Assembly: GCF_031501865.1 (NCBI RefSeq)
Contig: NZ_JARRCW010000001.1
Coordinates: forward strand, 3,493,001 to 3,557,000
Direction of reading: 5' to 3'
DNA from: Pseudovibrio sp. M1P-2-3
GTDB taxonomy: Bacteria; Pseudomonadota; Alphaproteobacteria; Rhizobiales; Stappiaceae
DNA length: 64,000 nt
Positions within the stretch are counted from its first letter, which is position 1, and every line of letters starts with the position of its first letter. Position numbers and translations under genes: made by a program. Under the pieces are notes generated by a model. That model saw only the letters and a program-made list of their open reading frames with translations, was not told the DNA's origin and did no database searches. Positions 1-8,136 of this stretch are shown here, piece by piece.

Positions 1-184
1 GACGTACAGATGTATGCCCCGTTGTTGGTAGAGTGGAATAGTAGATGCTTGGAAACTGATTGGGCTTTAAATCCAGCCCATAGCGGTAGCCGGTAGACGA
101 AGCATCATTTTCCAGTCGAATTGTTCCAAACCCAATATTTCCTACTTGAATAATTCGTAGTTCCGCATTGTTTTGCACCGCCAT
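1..184 (-). CDS. Hypothetical protein, 3' part cut by the window edge
   Basis: An open frame of 61 codons without a stop runs from an ATG at 184 to the left edge. A good ribosome binding site (GGAGG, about 7 bases upstream) supports the start. The visible protein begins MAVQNNAELRIIQVG and is hydrophilic with no signal peptide or recognisable motif. I do not recognise the family and the rest lies outside the window. The 198 bases between it and msrA hold the promoters of both divergent genes; nothing else is visible there. Confidence 0.5.
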   Translation of the reverse strand, partial: MAVQNNAELRIIQVGNIGFGTIRLENDASSTGYRYGLDLKPNQFPSIYYSTLPTTGHTSVR

Positions 185-382
185 CGTCGCCTCCATTTAA
201 AAGAATATGGGTGCCGCGAACGGGCTCCCTCCTTCAACCAACAGGACGAAGCCAAAAAGCATTTGTGAAACGGGACCAACACACAGCTAACGTAAAAGTG
301 ATCATCTGTGAGCATACAGAGATTTGAAACTGTTTAGAGTATCAATAGCTTACACAACCAATAATTCACTGGATCTAATAAA

Positions 383-1003
383 TTGCAACACGCTTCCAAA
401 TACATCTTCTCCAGTTTACTCCTCACGGCTCTTCTAACGGGTCCTCAGGCAACAGCAGCTCCAGCCCAAACAGCCATTTTTGCTGGCGGGTGCTTTTGGT
501 GTGTTGAATCTGACTTTGACAAGATCCCGGGTGTTCTTTCCACTAAGTCCGGTTACATTGGTGGCACCGTCAAAAACCCGAGTTACAAGCAGGTCTCGGC
601 TGGAGGAACAGGCCACAAAGAAGCGGTTGAAATCAAATTCGACCCCGATAAAGTTTCCTACAACGAGCTCTTGGAAGTTTATTGGCACAGTGTAGACCCA
701 ACGGACGCAGGCGGACAGTTCTGCGATCGAGGAGAAAGCTATACAACAGCAGTTTTCACAACAACGCCCCAACAGTTTCAAGAGGCCAAAGCCTCAAAAC
801 TAGCCATTGAAAAGGAACGTAACTTAAAGACCCCCGTCGTAACCCCTATTACTCAAGCCCCTACATTTTATGCAGCTGAAGACTATCATCAGGATTTCTA
901 CAAAAAGAACCCGCTCAAATATAAATTCTACAGATATCGCTGTGGACGGGATGCCCGTGTAAATGCGGTTTGGGGAGATGAAGCCTACAAAGGAATCAAG
1001 TAG
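383..1003 (+). CDS. msrA: Peptide methionine-S-sulfoxide reductase, exported
   Basis: Repairs oxidised methionine in proteins by reducing the S-sulfoxide. The catalytic signature GCFWC is at residues 36-40 (nucleophile Cys37), followed by the conserved GYIGG block and a C-terminal YRCG that can supply a resolving cysteine. The first 26 residues form a signal peptide ending ATAA, so the enzyme should act in the periplasm, unlike the usual cytoplasmic MsrA. The start is TTG at 383; no other in-frame start lies before the signal sequence. The gene overlaps the 3' end of the convergent LysR gene by 8 bases. Length (206 aa) is normal for an exported MsrA. Confidence 0.93.
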   Translation: MQHASKYIFSSLLLTALLTGPQATAAPAQTAIFAGGCFWCVESDFDKIPGVLSTKSGYIGGTVKNPSYKQVSAGGTGHKEAVEIKFDPDKVSYNELLEVYWHSVDPTDAGGQFCDRGESYTTAVFTTTPQQFQEAKASKLAIEKERNLKTPVVTPITQAPTFYAAEDYHQDFYKKNPLKYKFYRYRCGRDARVNAVWGDEAYKGIK

Positions 1004-1892
1004 TCCCAGTACTCTCGGATTTCAAGAAATCCAGAAAGGCCCTCACTTTGGGAGCGAGAAACCGCTTTTCAAGATAGAGGGCATATACCGCACTCTCGTC
1101 ATATTGATAGGGCGTAAAACTATTGTCCTTCAGAACAGCTTGCAGGCGCCCTCTCGCCAAATCATCACCAATGACCCAAGTAGGCAACATAGTCAGGCCA
1201 GCTCCATTAAGGGCCATTTGGTGCACAGCAGCAACCGTATTCAGTTTTATTCTTCCCCTGACCTTGATCTGCCTCTCTCTGCCCCCAAGAACACGCAGGT
1301 AGGTCCACTTAGCGGCACAGAATTTTATAAATTGCCTCTCCTCCAGTTCATCCAGTGAATGAACCATCCCGTTTTTCTTAAAGTACTCGGGGCTACCGAC
1401 AATCCGGTACTGGTTTTGATGGATCTTCGTAGCGATCAAATCGGAGTCTTCGAGGTGGCCGATGCGAATGGACAGATCAATTCCTCCCTCTCCCAAATCT
1501 ATTCGCTGATCATCGAAGTCTACGTTCACCGTAACCTGCGGGTAGAGGTCCAAAAACTTACCAAGACGCGGAGCAAGCCAATACTCACCAAAAGCCCGTG
1601 TCACACTGAGTTTCAACTCTCCGGAGGGCAGTGCTTGCAAACCGTTAATTGCCTCGTGGGCATGGCGTTCCTCTTGCAATATACGCTTGGCGTGGGGAAG
1701 AAAAACAGAGCCTGCTTCAGTCAAGGTTATCCGTTTACGCGACCTGTTGAATAGCCGTGCCCCCATTTCATCTTCCAATGAGGATATATGGCGAGCAACG
1801 GAGGAAACCTGCGTATTCAGGCGCATAGCCACAGCGGAGAAACTCTCCTGCTCAGCGGTGTGAACAAAGCAGATAAGGCGAACTGACTTCAT
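996..1892 (-). CDS. LysR-family transcriptional regulator
   Basis: A 298-residue LysR regulator. The N-terminal winged helix-turn-helix (about residues 5-62, with FSAVAMRLNTQVSSVARHIS as the recognition region) is followed by a full-length effector-binding domain. It is divergent from the oxidoreductase at 2001, with only 108 bases between the starts. Two palindromes with TTGCAA-type arms lie there, so it probably controls that gene and itself. This is inferred from layout. The effector is unknown. It resembles the CrgA/DmlR-like branch (the IRIGHLEDSDLIATK segment is typical). Confidence 0.9.
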   Translation of the reverse strand: MKSVRLICFVHTAEQESFSAVAMRLNTQVSSVARHISSLEDEMGARLFNRSRKRITLTEAGSVFLPHAKRILQEERHAHEAINGLQALPSGELKLSVTRAFGEYWLAPRLGKFLDLYPQVTVNVDFDDQRIDLGEGGIDLSIRIGHLEDSDLIATKIHQNQYRIVGSPEYFKKNGMVHSLDELEERQFIKFCAAKWTYLRVLGGRERQIKVRGRIKLNTVAAVHQMALNGAGLTMLPTWVIGDDLARGRLQAVLKDNSFTPYQYDESAVYALYLEKRFLAPKVRAFLDFLKSESTGTT

Positions 1893-1900
1893 ATTCTCTC

Positions 1901-1961
1901 TTTTGCAGTTATTGCAAAATATTCTTACATTTTTGAGTATAGATATTCAACTTTGCAAGTT
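1901..1961. promoter_or_regulatory. Divergent promoter region with two palindromes
   Basis: Between the LysR gene (start 1892) and the oxidoreductase (start 2001) are TTTTGC-N7-GCAAAA at 1901-1919 and AACTTTGCAAGTT at 1949-1961. The first satisfies the LysR T-N11-A rule. They are likely binding sites of the adjacent LysR protein, an inference from position and symmetry. Confidence 0.45.
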
Positions 1962-2000
1962 CCATAGTACTAACAGAATTTCTAAGGAGAGCTTATTTTT

Positions 2001-3002
2001 ATGAAAAATTCACGTATCCTCTTGGTAAAACGCCCTGTTGGTATGATTGCTCCAACGGACTTTGAAAAGCGCGAGGAAACCCTTCCTGAACTGGAAGAAG
2101 GAAAGGCACGTGTTCGAGTGACTTACCTTTCACTGGATCCTGCCATGCGCGGCTGGATGAGCGCTGATGAAAACAGCTATGTTCCGCCAATCCCTCTTGG
2201 TAGCACCATGCGGGGGCTGGCAGTTGGTATTGTTGAAGAAACCAAAACAAGTGAACTTAACAAAGGCGACTGGGTCGCCGGTTTCCTTGGCTGGACTACC
2301 TTTGCAGATGTTTCAGCAGCTGACGTGAATGTTGTTCCGCAAATGGTTCCAATGGATGCCTACATGGGTATTTTAGGTCTTGCTGGCGCCACCGCCTATT
2401 ATGGTTTGATGGAGGTTGGTAAACCGCAGGAAGGTCAGACAATTTGCATCACTGGAGCCGCGGGTTCTGTTGGCTCCCTTGTTGGACAGCTTGCCAAAGC
2501 CCACGGCCTTCGTGTGATTGGCATTGCAGGCTCCGATGAAAAGTGTAAGTGGCTTACTGAAGAGCTGGGATTTGACGCTGCGCTCAACTACAAGACAGAC
2601 GATCTGGAGGCAGGCATTCGCGAATTTGCACCCGATGGCTTGGATCTGCATTTTGAAAATGTTGGCGGAGCACCACTTCAGGCGGCTCTTAACAACATGA
2701 AAGCCCATGCAACAATCATCATGTGCGGCCTGATTTCCACCTATAACGCAACAGAGGCTCCTGCCGGACCTGAGCTCTCTGCAATTATCAAGAAACGCCT
2801 GACCGTTCAAGGGTTTGTAATGACAGACCACCTGCACCGGTTTGGTGAGTTCTTCGAAAAGCTTGGTGCTTACATGATGAAAGGTCAGCTAAAATATCGG
2901 CTGGACGTGGTAGAAGGGCTTGAGAATGCTCCAGTTGCCATCAACCGTTTGTTTGAAGGCACAAACACCGGAAAACTGACAGTTAAAGTTTCAGATCTTT
3001 AA
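2001..3002 (+). CDS. NADP-dependent zinc-free oxidoreductase (MDR superfamily, CurA/leukotriene B4 dehydrogenase-like)
   Basis: Medium-chain reductase of 333 residues in the CurA / leukotriene B4 12-hydroxydehydrogenase branch. These enzymes reduce alkene double bonds of alpha,beta-unsaturated carbonyls with NADPH. The N-terminal GroES-like part carries LSLDPAMRGWMS, typical of this branch. The Rossmann part has ITGAAGSVGSLVGQLAK around residues 150-166, and HFENVGG later. No zinc-site cysteines are present. Start ATG at 2001 is preceded by AAGGAGAG. It is divergent from a LysR gene that probably regulates it. The natural substrate cannot be read from the sequence; detoxification of reactive enones is a reasonable guess. 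Confidence 0.85.
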   Translation: MKNSRILLVKRPVGMIAPTDFEKREETLPELEEGKARVRVTYLSLDPAMRGWMSADENSYVPPIPLGSTMRGLAVGIVEETKTSELNKGDWVAGFLGWTTFADVSAADVNVVPQMVPMDAYMGILGLAGATAYYGLMEVGKPQEGQTICITGAAGSVGSLVGQLAKAHGLRVIGIAGSDEKCKWLTEELGFDAALNYKTDDLEAGIREFAPDGLDLHFENVGGAPLQAALNNMKAHATIIMCGLISTYNATEAPAGPELSAIIKKRLTVQGFVMTDHLHRFGEFFEKLGAYMMKGQLKYRLDVVEGLENAPVAINRLFEGTNTGKLTVKVSDL

Positions 3003-3007
3003 ATAGG

Positions 3008-3031
3008 AGCTGTGGGCATAAGCCCACAGCT
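3008..3031. terminator. Hairpin between convergent genes
   Basis: Perfect 10-bp stem (AGCTGTGGGC / GCCCACAGCT) with an ATAA loop exactly between the stops of two convergent genes. There is no U-tract on either side, so it is terminator-like rather than a classical intrinsic terminator. Confidence 0.5.
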
Positions 3032-4270
3032 TCACTCTGGCTCCGAGTACCATATCCGGTAAATTGCGCCTGCACGATCATCAGAAACAAGTAAAGACCC
3101 GTCGGGTAACTCAGCCGTATCCACTGGCCTTCCCCAATATTCTCCATCCCTACCAAGCCATCCTTCAGCAAAGACGGAGGTGCTGGTTGCGCGGCCTTCA
3201 TCATTAACTTCGGTAAACATGACACGGGCCCCGATGGGTTCACTACGGTCCCATGAACCATGCTGGGCATTAAAAATGCCGCCCCTATAAATCCTTGGAA
3301 ATTGCTCACCTTTGTAAAATGTCATTCCTAAATCAGCGGCATGGGCATCCATTTCCACTTCGGGAAAAATAACATCATCAGGGGCCCTAATATTTTTATA
3401 GCGTTCAGTTTTAACAGCACCGCCCCCATACCACGGAAAACCAAAATCTTGCCCAGCTTCGGTTTGCCTGTTTAATTCACCGGGCGGGATATCATCTCCC
3501 ATTCCATCTACTTGATTATCCGTAAACCACAACTCTTGGGTACGAGGATGAAAGTCCATCCCTACGGAGTTACGCACCCCTGTTGTATAAACAAGGCGAT
3601 CAGTTCCATCCTGCTCCATACTTATAATTCCCCCAATCCCAAGCTTCTGGTAGAGTTCCAGCTTGGATATTGGCGAAACATTATAGGGTTGGCCTAAAGA
3701 TATGTAGAGCCTGCCATCTGGCCCGACCCTGCACACCCGCGCGCTGTGATTGCCAGATTCTTCCGAGGGCGGAATAAGGGTTCCTTGTGGTACAATTTCT
3801 ATTGCCTTGGCATCTTGTTTGTTTAAAGCTTCAACTATCTGAGGGAACACGAGAACCCGGTTGCGCTCCGACACAAATAAGTCGCCCTCCCCGGAAAAGC
3901 ACGGACCATTGGGCATATCTAAATCCAAATTGTCCCCAAGGCTCCGAACCCTCGCTAGCTCTCCTTTTTCCTTTTGGATAGGAAGGAGCCAGAGGTCTTC
4001 ACCGCGCGTTCCAACAAAAACGGTTGTTCCATCCGGACTAATGGCCATATGGCGCGCATAAGGAACTTGCGCAAACAGTTCTATGTGAAATCCCGCGGGC
4101 ATTTCTATGGCTTTTAGACGCTGCTCAACTGGCCCCAGCTCCTCCCGATCTATGGATAGAGGCTTTGAGACATCAACGTTTCTCGCTTCAGGCAGGCCAA
4201 GAGCAGCAGCTTCATCAGGCAAGCCGCCCCCGACAAAACAAACTAACAATAAAATAACGAGCCGTTCCAT
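3032..4270 (-). CDS. PQQ-dependent sugar dehydrogenase-like protein (GSDH/sorbosone family), exported
   Basis: A 412-residue beta-propeller protein of the soluble glucose/sorbosone dehydrogenase family. Known members oxidise aldose sugars or sorbosone in the periplasm using PQQ and calcium. Family features are the early FHIELFAQVPYARHMAISPDG strand, SGNHSARVCRVGPDGRLYISLGQPYN, VRNSVGMDFHP, ELWFTDNQVDGMGDD, HAADLG and FNAQHGSWDRSEPIG. An N-terminal hydrophobic stretch (about residues 3-23, ending AAA) is a signal peptide. No PQQ biosynthesis genes are in the window, so the cofactor would be made elsewhere or scavenged. Substrate unknown. Confidence 0.85.
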   Translation of the reverse strand: MERLVILLLVCFVGGGLPDEAAALGLPEARNVDVSKPLSIDREELGPVEQRLKAIEMPAGFHIELFAQVPYARHMAISPDGTTVFVGTRGEDLWLLPIQKEKGELARVRSLGDNLDLDMPNGPCFSGEGDLFVSERNRVLVFPQIVEALNKQDAKAIEIVPQGTLIPPSEESGNHSARVCRVGPDGRLYISLGQPYNVSPISKLELYQKLGIGGIISMEQDGTDRLVYTTGVRNSVGMDFHPRTQELWFTDNQVDGMGDDIPPGELNRQTEAGQDFGFPWYGGGAVKTERYKNIRAPDDVIFPEVEMDAHAADLGMTFYKGEQFPRIYRGGIFNAQHGSWDRSEPIGARVMFTEVNDEGRATSTSVFAEGWLGRDGEYWGRPVDTAELPDGSLLVSDDRAGAIYRIWYSEPE

Positions 4271-4569
4271 TTCACCTCTCTCAAGAGATCAGAAAAGTTC
4301 CGTCAACAGTAAACTAGTTTACTTCATAAACTGAGGCCCATAGGTAAAACCGGAAACAAGTATTAAAGCAATGGCCATCACAATTTGTTTACAGTGCTAG
4401 AAGAAGAGCTCCTCTGACAGATAAGTATTTTTGTGGATTAACTTGATTGCACTGCATTTTCCTTATTTTAGTTGAAATATCGGACTAACAACAGCCACAG
4501 GAAAGAGGCAAAATAAAAAGAAAGGGTTGATCCTGAGCAAACTTCGTGGCAAATCTCCCTCATCATCAA

Positions 4570-4738
4570 GAGAAGGGCTGGCGCCCTCGCCAACCTGCCG
4601 AACCGGGCAAGGTGGTATCCGCAATCGGGATGTGGCCGAAAATCGCAAACGGAAATCCTCCGTTAAAGCGAACGGCAACCAAGCGGTGTTTCAATGAATT
4701 CTGCGCCAGTTCTCCTCGGGAAACCGACGGAGGATAGA
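4570..4738 (+). ncRNA. Candidate structured leader RNA upstream of the 123-aa gene
   Basis: The non-coding stretch 4271-4746 is AT-rich and featureless up to about 4560, then abruptly GC-richer. From there several stem-loops can be drawn. GGCTGGCG pairs with CGCCAACC. CCTGCC pairs with GGGCAAGG around a bulged A. An AACGGA / TCCGTT stem sits inside flanking CGC and GCG. The last is CTCC-T-CGG, a GAAA tetraloop, then CCG-AC-GGAG (4712-4732). This last hairpin encloses the only Shine-Dalgarno-like GGAGG (4729-4733) of the gene starting at 4747. It could be a regulatory leader, a free RNA, or a decayed coding remnant. I do not recognise a known riboswitch class. Confidence 0.33.
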
Positions 4739-4746
4739 CAAATAAA

Positions 4747-5118
4747 ATGAGTAACGCTGCACTTGCATTACATCCAGAGTACCTGATTGACGCGCTGCCA
4801 CCCCACCTCAAGGAGGAAGTGGTTCATCTTCAGGACGAAATTACGGCCCATTACTTGCTGGAGTGCCTTTTATTGAAGAAAGGCATTGAGGCTCGTGTTT
4901 TGTTGACCCGTAACCGTAGCCATTATTGTTATTTAGGTCAGGAAGAGCGAGCAAAGCGTTTTGCTGAACTTTTTCATTTATGGTCCCTCGGTTTTGACAG
5001 GGTGATTGACGAAGCATTGTTTGCTGACACTGCATTGCGCCTGCCAAAAGAATACGAACTTTTAAAACAAAGTGTCCGCAAGGGCTCAGCCGATCGCTCT
5101 TCACATTCACTCAAATAA
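4747..5118 (+). CDS. Conserved-looking hypothetical protein, 123 aa
   Basis: I do not recognise this protein. It is soluble, rich in Leu, Glu and His and mostly helical in appearance, with a basic tail (KQSVRKGSADRSSHSLK). There are no membrane segments and no obvious catalytic motif. The ATG at 4747 follows GGAGGATAGACAAATAAA, so the ribosome site is about 13 bases away, longer than usual. The purine-rich site lies in the 3' strand of a GNRA-capped hairpin. It converges on the thioesterase gene, with 30 bases between the stops. Codon use looks like that of the neighbours. Confidence 0.7.
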   Translation: MSNAALALHPEYLIDALPPHLKEEVVHLQDEITAHYLLECLLLKKGIEARVLLTRNRSHYCYLGQEERAKRFAELFHLWSLGFDRVIDEALFADTALRLPKEYELLKQSVRKGSADRSSHSLK

Positions 5119-5148
5119 GGCTGTACCTGTATTCTTCACTGCTGAGGA

Positions 5149-5589
5149 TCAACAACTCGGCTCGATATTGTATTTTTCCTTCTGCTCCGCAGGAATCTCA
5201 CATGGGTGTCCTTCATCATCAACGGCAACAAATATAAATTTGGCACTGGTCACTTTTTCACGATGACCATAACGATGGCGCAGTGCCCATGCTTCAACAT
5301 GAATCTGCATCGAGGTTTTTCCAACCTTAAGCACCTTTGTATAAACGCACATAACATCGCCCACTTGGACGGGGCGAATAAATGTCATGCTGTCAATAGC
5401 AATGGTCACCACTCTGAGCCGGGCACATTCACCAGCACAAATTCCAGCTGCAATATCCATCTGTGATACAACCCACCCGCCGAAGATATCTCCTGATGCA
5501 TTCGTGTCGGCCGGCATTGCCATTGTCCGGGTCGTCAGCTCCCCATGTGGCTGCTCATCTTGCTCCTGAGGAGCGTTGTCATTCATCAA
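5149..5589 (-). CDS. Acyl-CoA thioesterase, YciA-like hotdog protein
   Basis: A 146-residue single hotdog-fold thioesterase, predicted to hydrolyse acyl-CoA to free acid and CoA in the cytoplasm. The pattern fits YciA/BFIT-like enzymes: TMAMPADTNASGDIFGGWVVSQMDIAAGI, with the catalytic Asp and a glycine-rich turn, then VTIAIDSMTFIRPVQVGDVMCVYT and the KFIFVAVDDEGHP strand. Length is normal. It stands alone between an unknown gene and the glycan operon. Confidence 0.88.
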   Translation of the reverse strand: MMNDNAPQEQDEQPHGELTTRTMAMPADTNASGDIFGGWVVSQMDIAAGICAGECARLRVVTIAIDSMTFIRPVQVGDVMCVYTKVLKVGKTSMQIHVEAWALRHRYGHREKVTSAKFIFVAVDDEGHPCEIPAEQKEKYNIEPSC

Positions 5590-5751
5590 TTTTGCCTCTC
5601 TTCATGCCCTCTTAAAGGCATAGCACTTTATAGATACTCGCAGAGTAACGAACCCGCTTTCAGCGGCACTCATATTTCAACGTGAGCTAACCCATACACC
5701 ATTCCACAACTTCTATGCAGTTATTGAATGACGAGGGCACAAGAAAAGCGT

Positions 5752-6546
5752 TTAAAACAAGAAAATGTCTTTCTCCATCAACAGAAATGGGAATTCCTCA
5801 CCACGAAGAAAGTTTAACTGGTTTTGCCTATAATTACTCCACTTTCTTTCCCGCTTTGTGGGCGATATTTCTTCCGGGTAAGACGGACTGCAAAAAACCA
5901 TTGTCTGATCATCTGCATTATTCAAGCTATTCCAGAAAAAGTCCCTCAACTCCTCATCATCTCGCAAAGGTAAAGGTAAACTGGGGCCAGACCTTATTGT
6001 TTCCAATCCTTGCTTTTCCGCTTTTTGCATGAACCGGTGAACCACACGGCCTGATGCTTTTGGTGCAACAAGTACCGGCTCCCTGCCTTTCATCAGCTTT
6101 ACCACCTGTATCATTATGTCCGCTATGGCCGGAAAGCGCGCCAGATTATCTTGCATGGCTATAAAGGCCGGTGCCCGCGAATATACATTTTCAAACATAT
6201 CGATCTGCACTGCAATTTCAGCCGATAACAAATCAATGGGCAACAAATTCAAGGGAGCACGGGCTCGATAAAAATTCTCAGTAGGAAACTCTTCACCAAA
6301 TTTCTGCCTACCAAAATCTGTAACCGGCATTGCATTTTTAGTGAGTGAAACGGTTAGCCCCACCTGTGTACTATGTTCGGCCCACTCAACCACGTCGCGC
6401 AGTTGATAGAACTCTTTGGTCCACATGGGGCCAGTTACAGAACAGCCCACAGCTGATAAGCGCCCCGCTATGATGAGGTCGCAAATAGCGCGATCTACTC
6501 CATAGCTTTTCCCGAATTCAAGACTTGTCAATAATATGCGTTTCAT
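5752..6546 (-). CDS. ChbG/YdjC-like protein lacking the metal-binding residues (probable pseudoenzyme)
   Basis: Overall the 264 residues follow the ChbG/HpnK carbohydrate deacetylase family: start RILL, a GVDRAI helix, AGRLSAVGCSVTGP, LLPIDLLSAEIAVQID. Family members remove acetyl groups from sugars using a metal held by Asp and His. Here the usual ADDFG is SLEFG (8-12), the usual GLHL is GLTV (Thr65 replaces His), and the usual HQHVH-type segment is MQDNLARFP (131-139). All visible metal ligands are gone while the frame is intact. The ATG at 6546 has AGGAG ten bases upstream. It is last in an operon with two glycan-assembly genes, so it may bind or regulate rather than hydrolyse. Confidence 0.72.
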   Translation of the reverse strand: MKRILLTSLEFGKSYGVDRAICDLIIAGRLSAVGCSVTGPMWTKEFYQLRDVVEWAEHSTQVGLTVSLTKNAMPVTDFGRQKFGEEFPTENFYRARAPLNLLPIDLLSAEIAVQIDMFENVYSRAPAFIAMQDNLARFPAIADIMIQVVKLMKGREPVLVAPKASGRVVHRFMQKAEKQGLETIRSGPSLPLPLRDDEELRDFFWNSLNNADDQTMVFCSPSYPEEISPTKRERKWSNYRQNQLNFLRGEEFPFLLMEKDIFLF

Positions 6547-6644
6547 CGGAGCCAAGCTCCTCTTAGCTGCCCACCCTTAGAGGATTTAATCTTACTCTTC
6601 CTCAACCAAATAATGCAACGCAATCATACCCTTAACCATGACAT

Positions 6645-8135
6645 TTAGGGGGGAGTGGCCATGTAGATATTGACTATTTCGATTTCGTTATTTCCTGACA
6701 TTCTGGAAAGAGTTTCTAGCAATCTGACCGTTTGAAAACGGGTCAAGAGCCTTTTAGACCGGTCGCGTCGAGCTTCGGTAACATAAAGAATAGGCTCTCC
6801 TTCATACTCCTTCAAAACCGCTTCCATCATGGAGTACCGTTCAGGCTCATTCAGCTGATAAACCTGTAGTCCCGTAGGTTTAAGGTGGTAGGAGAGTTGC
6901 CCGTTCACCGCATAGCTGGAGGTGCCAATCCAGCGGATGCCATTGTTTTTTGCCAGTCTGGAGATTTCGCTCCCAATAGCTCCCCACCCCCTTAGCTGAT
7001 GGGTTGGGTCTTTTCTACCCAGACCAGAGAGAATCGGATGCAGAGCATGCAGGCTGATCAAGGTTGAGACGCTAACTCCAAGAATAACGGCTACCACACC
7101 AATTTTTGTTGCCCAGCCTTTCCACTTTTGTGAGCCATGGGAAGCGCCCACCCCAGCAACAATTGCCAAGGCTGGAAAGAGGGGTGCCAACCAGTTTCCC
7201 TGCACTCGGGCATGAAGGGAGTGCCAAAAAAGGTAGACAATAAAAGGAGAGATGGTCAGAACCAACAGGCTTGCCGCAGCTTTTTTTCCCACAAACTCTT
7301 GGGAAAGGTGCCCGCCCCCGACACAGGCCAGGAGAAACACAAGCGGGTTTAAGAGCCCGATAAACGCTCCAATAAACTCACCAAGATATTTTGCCGAATA
7401 CCCTTCAGGCACCATGCGCCCAAATTGCTTTTGAAAGGAAACCCACTCATGGAGTGCATTCCAATAAAGGGCTGGGCTGAATACAAGTAAGGAGATTAGC
7501 CCCCCCACCCAAAGCTGCCACTTAAAAAAATAACTACGATAACGAGGTACCCACAAAAGCCAAATTACGTTTCCCAACCCAAGAAAACCTAGAGAATATT
7601 TGGATAAAAGACCCAGTCCTGCGAACAGACCCACAACAAGAAACCAGCTTGCATTTTCACAGCGAACGAACTCGCTAAGCGCCCACAGTGTCAGCCCCCA
7701 GAAAAATACGAGAGGAGCATCAGGGGTGGCGAGCATTGCCCCCACTCCAACCAGAAGACTGCTGTTAAACAAGAGAACAGACCACCCTGCAACCTCACTA
7801 TCATACAGGATTTTAGCGGTTCTCCAGATAACCGCCGAACCAACAGCTGTGGCTAAAATACCCATGAGGCGCAGGCCCAGTGCAGTGTCCCCCACCAGCG
7901 CTTGCCCCATCCAAATCCACCAAGCAATCATAGGGGGGTGATCATAGTAGCCCAATGCCGGATATTGGCTCCATAACCAATAGTAGGCTTCATCTTCCAC
8001 CAAGTCGATTGAAGCGCCTGTCGCAAGGCGAACTAAAGATAATACACCTACGAAGATACAAAGGGCTTCTGGACGTAACCAGAAGGGTAAACCGGAGGGC
8101 TCTTCATTAGGATTGGTGTTTCGGCTCACCCGCAT
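6645..8135 (-). CDS. Membrane glycosyltransferase family 39 (ArnT/PMT-like)
   Basis: A 496-residue polytopic membrane protein that should transfer a sugar from a polyprenyl-phosphate donor to a lipid or protein acceptor on the periplasmic side. The family hallmark DEAYYWLW-(x)-GYYDHPPMIAW is near the N-terminus, with the first-loop acidic pair, followed by about ten hydrophobic segments and a soluble C-terminal region. I place the start at the ATG at 8135, one base after the stop of the GT2 gene, with GGATAGG as ribosome site. A longer frame to 8240 would only overlap that gene. The GT2 protein probably makes the lipid-linked donor. Confidence 0.87.
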   Translation of the reverse strand: MRVSRNTNPNEEPSGLPFWLRPEALCIFVGVLSLVRLATGASIDLVEDEAYYWLWSQYPALGYYDHPPMIAWWIWMGQALVGDTALGLRLMGILATAVGSAVIWRTAKILYDSEVAGWSVLLFNSSLLVGVGAMLATPDAPLVFFWGLTLWALSEFVRCENASWFLVVGLFAGLGLLSKYSLGFLGLGNVIWLLWVPRYRSYFFKWQLWVGGLISLLVFSPALYWNALHEWVSFQKQFGRMVPEGYSAKYLGEFIGAFIGLLNPLVFLLACVGGGHLSQEFVGKKAAASLLVLTISPFIVYLFWHSLHARVQGNWLAPLFPALAIVAGVGASHGSQKWKGWATKIGVVAVILGVSVSTLISLHALHPILSGLGRKDPTHQLRGWGAIGSEISRLAKNNGIRWIGTSSYAVNGQLSYHLKPTGLQVYQLNEPERYSMMEAVLKEYEGEPILYVTEARRDRSKRLLTRFQTVRLLETLSRMSGNNEIEIVNIYMATPP

Positions 8136-8136
8136 C

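Noticed and set aside
4463-4811. Short open frames on both strands over the GC-rich island upstream of 4747
   Set aside because: Several mutually overlapping frames, none with a ribosome site or recognisable protein features; the structure reads better as RNA.
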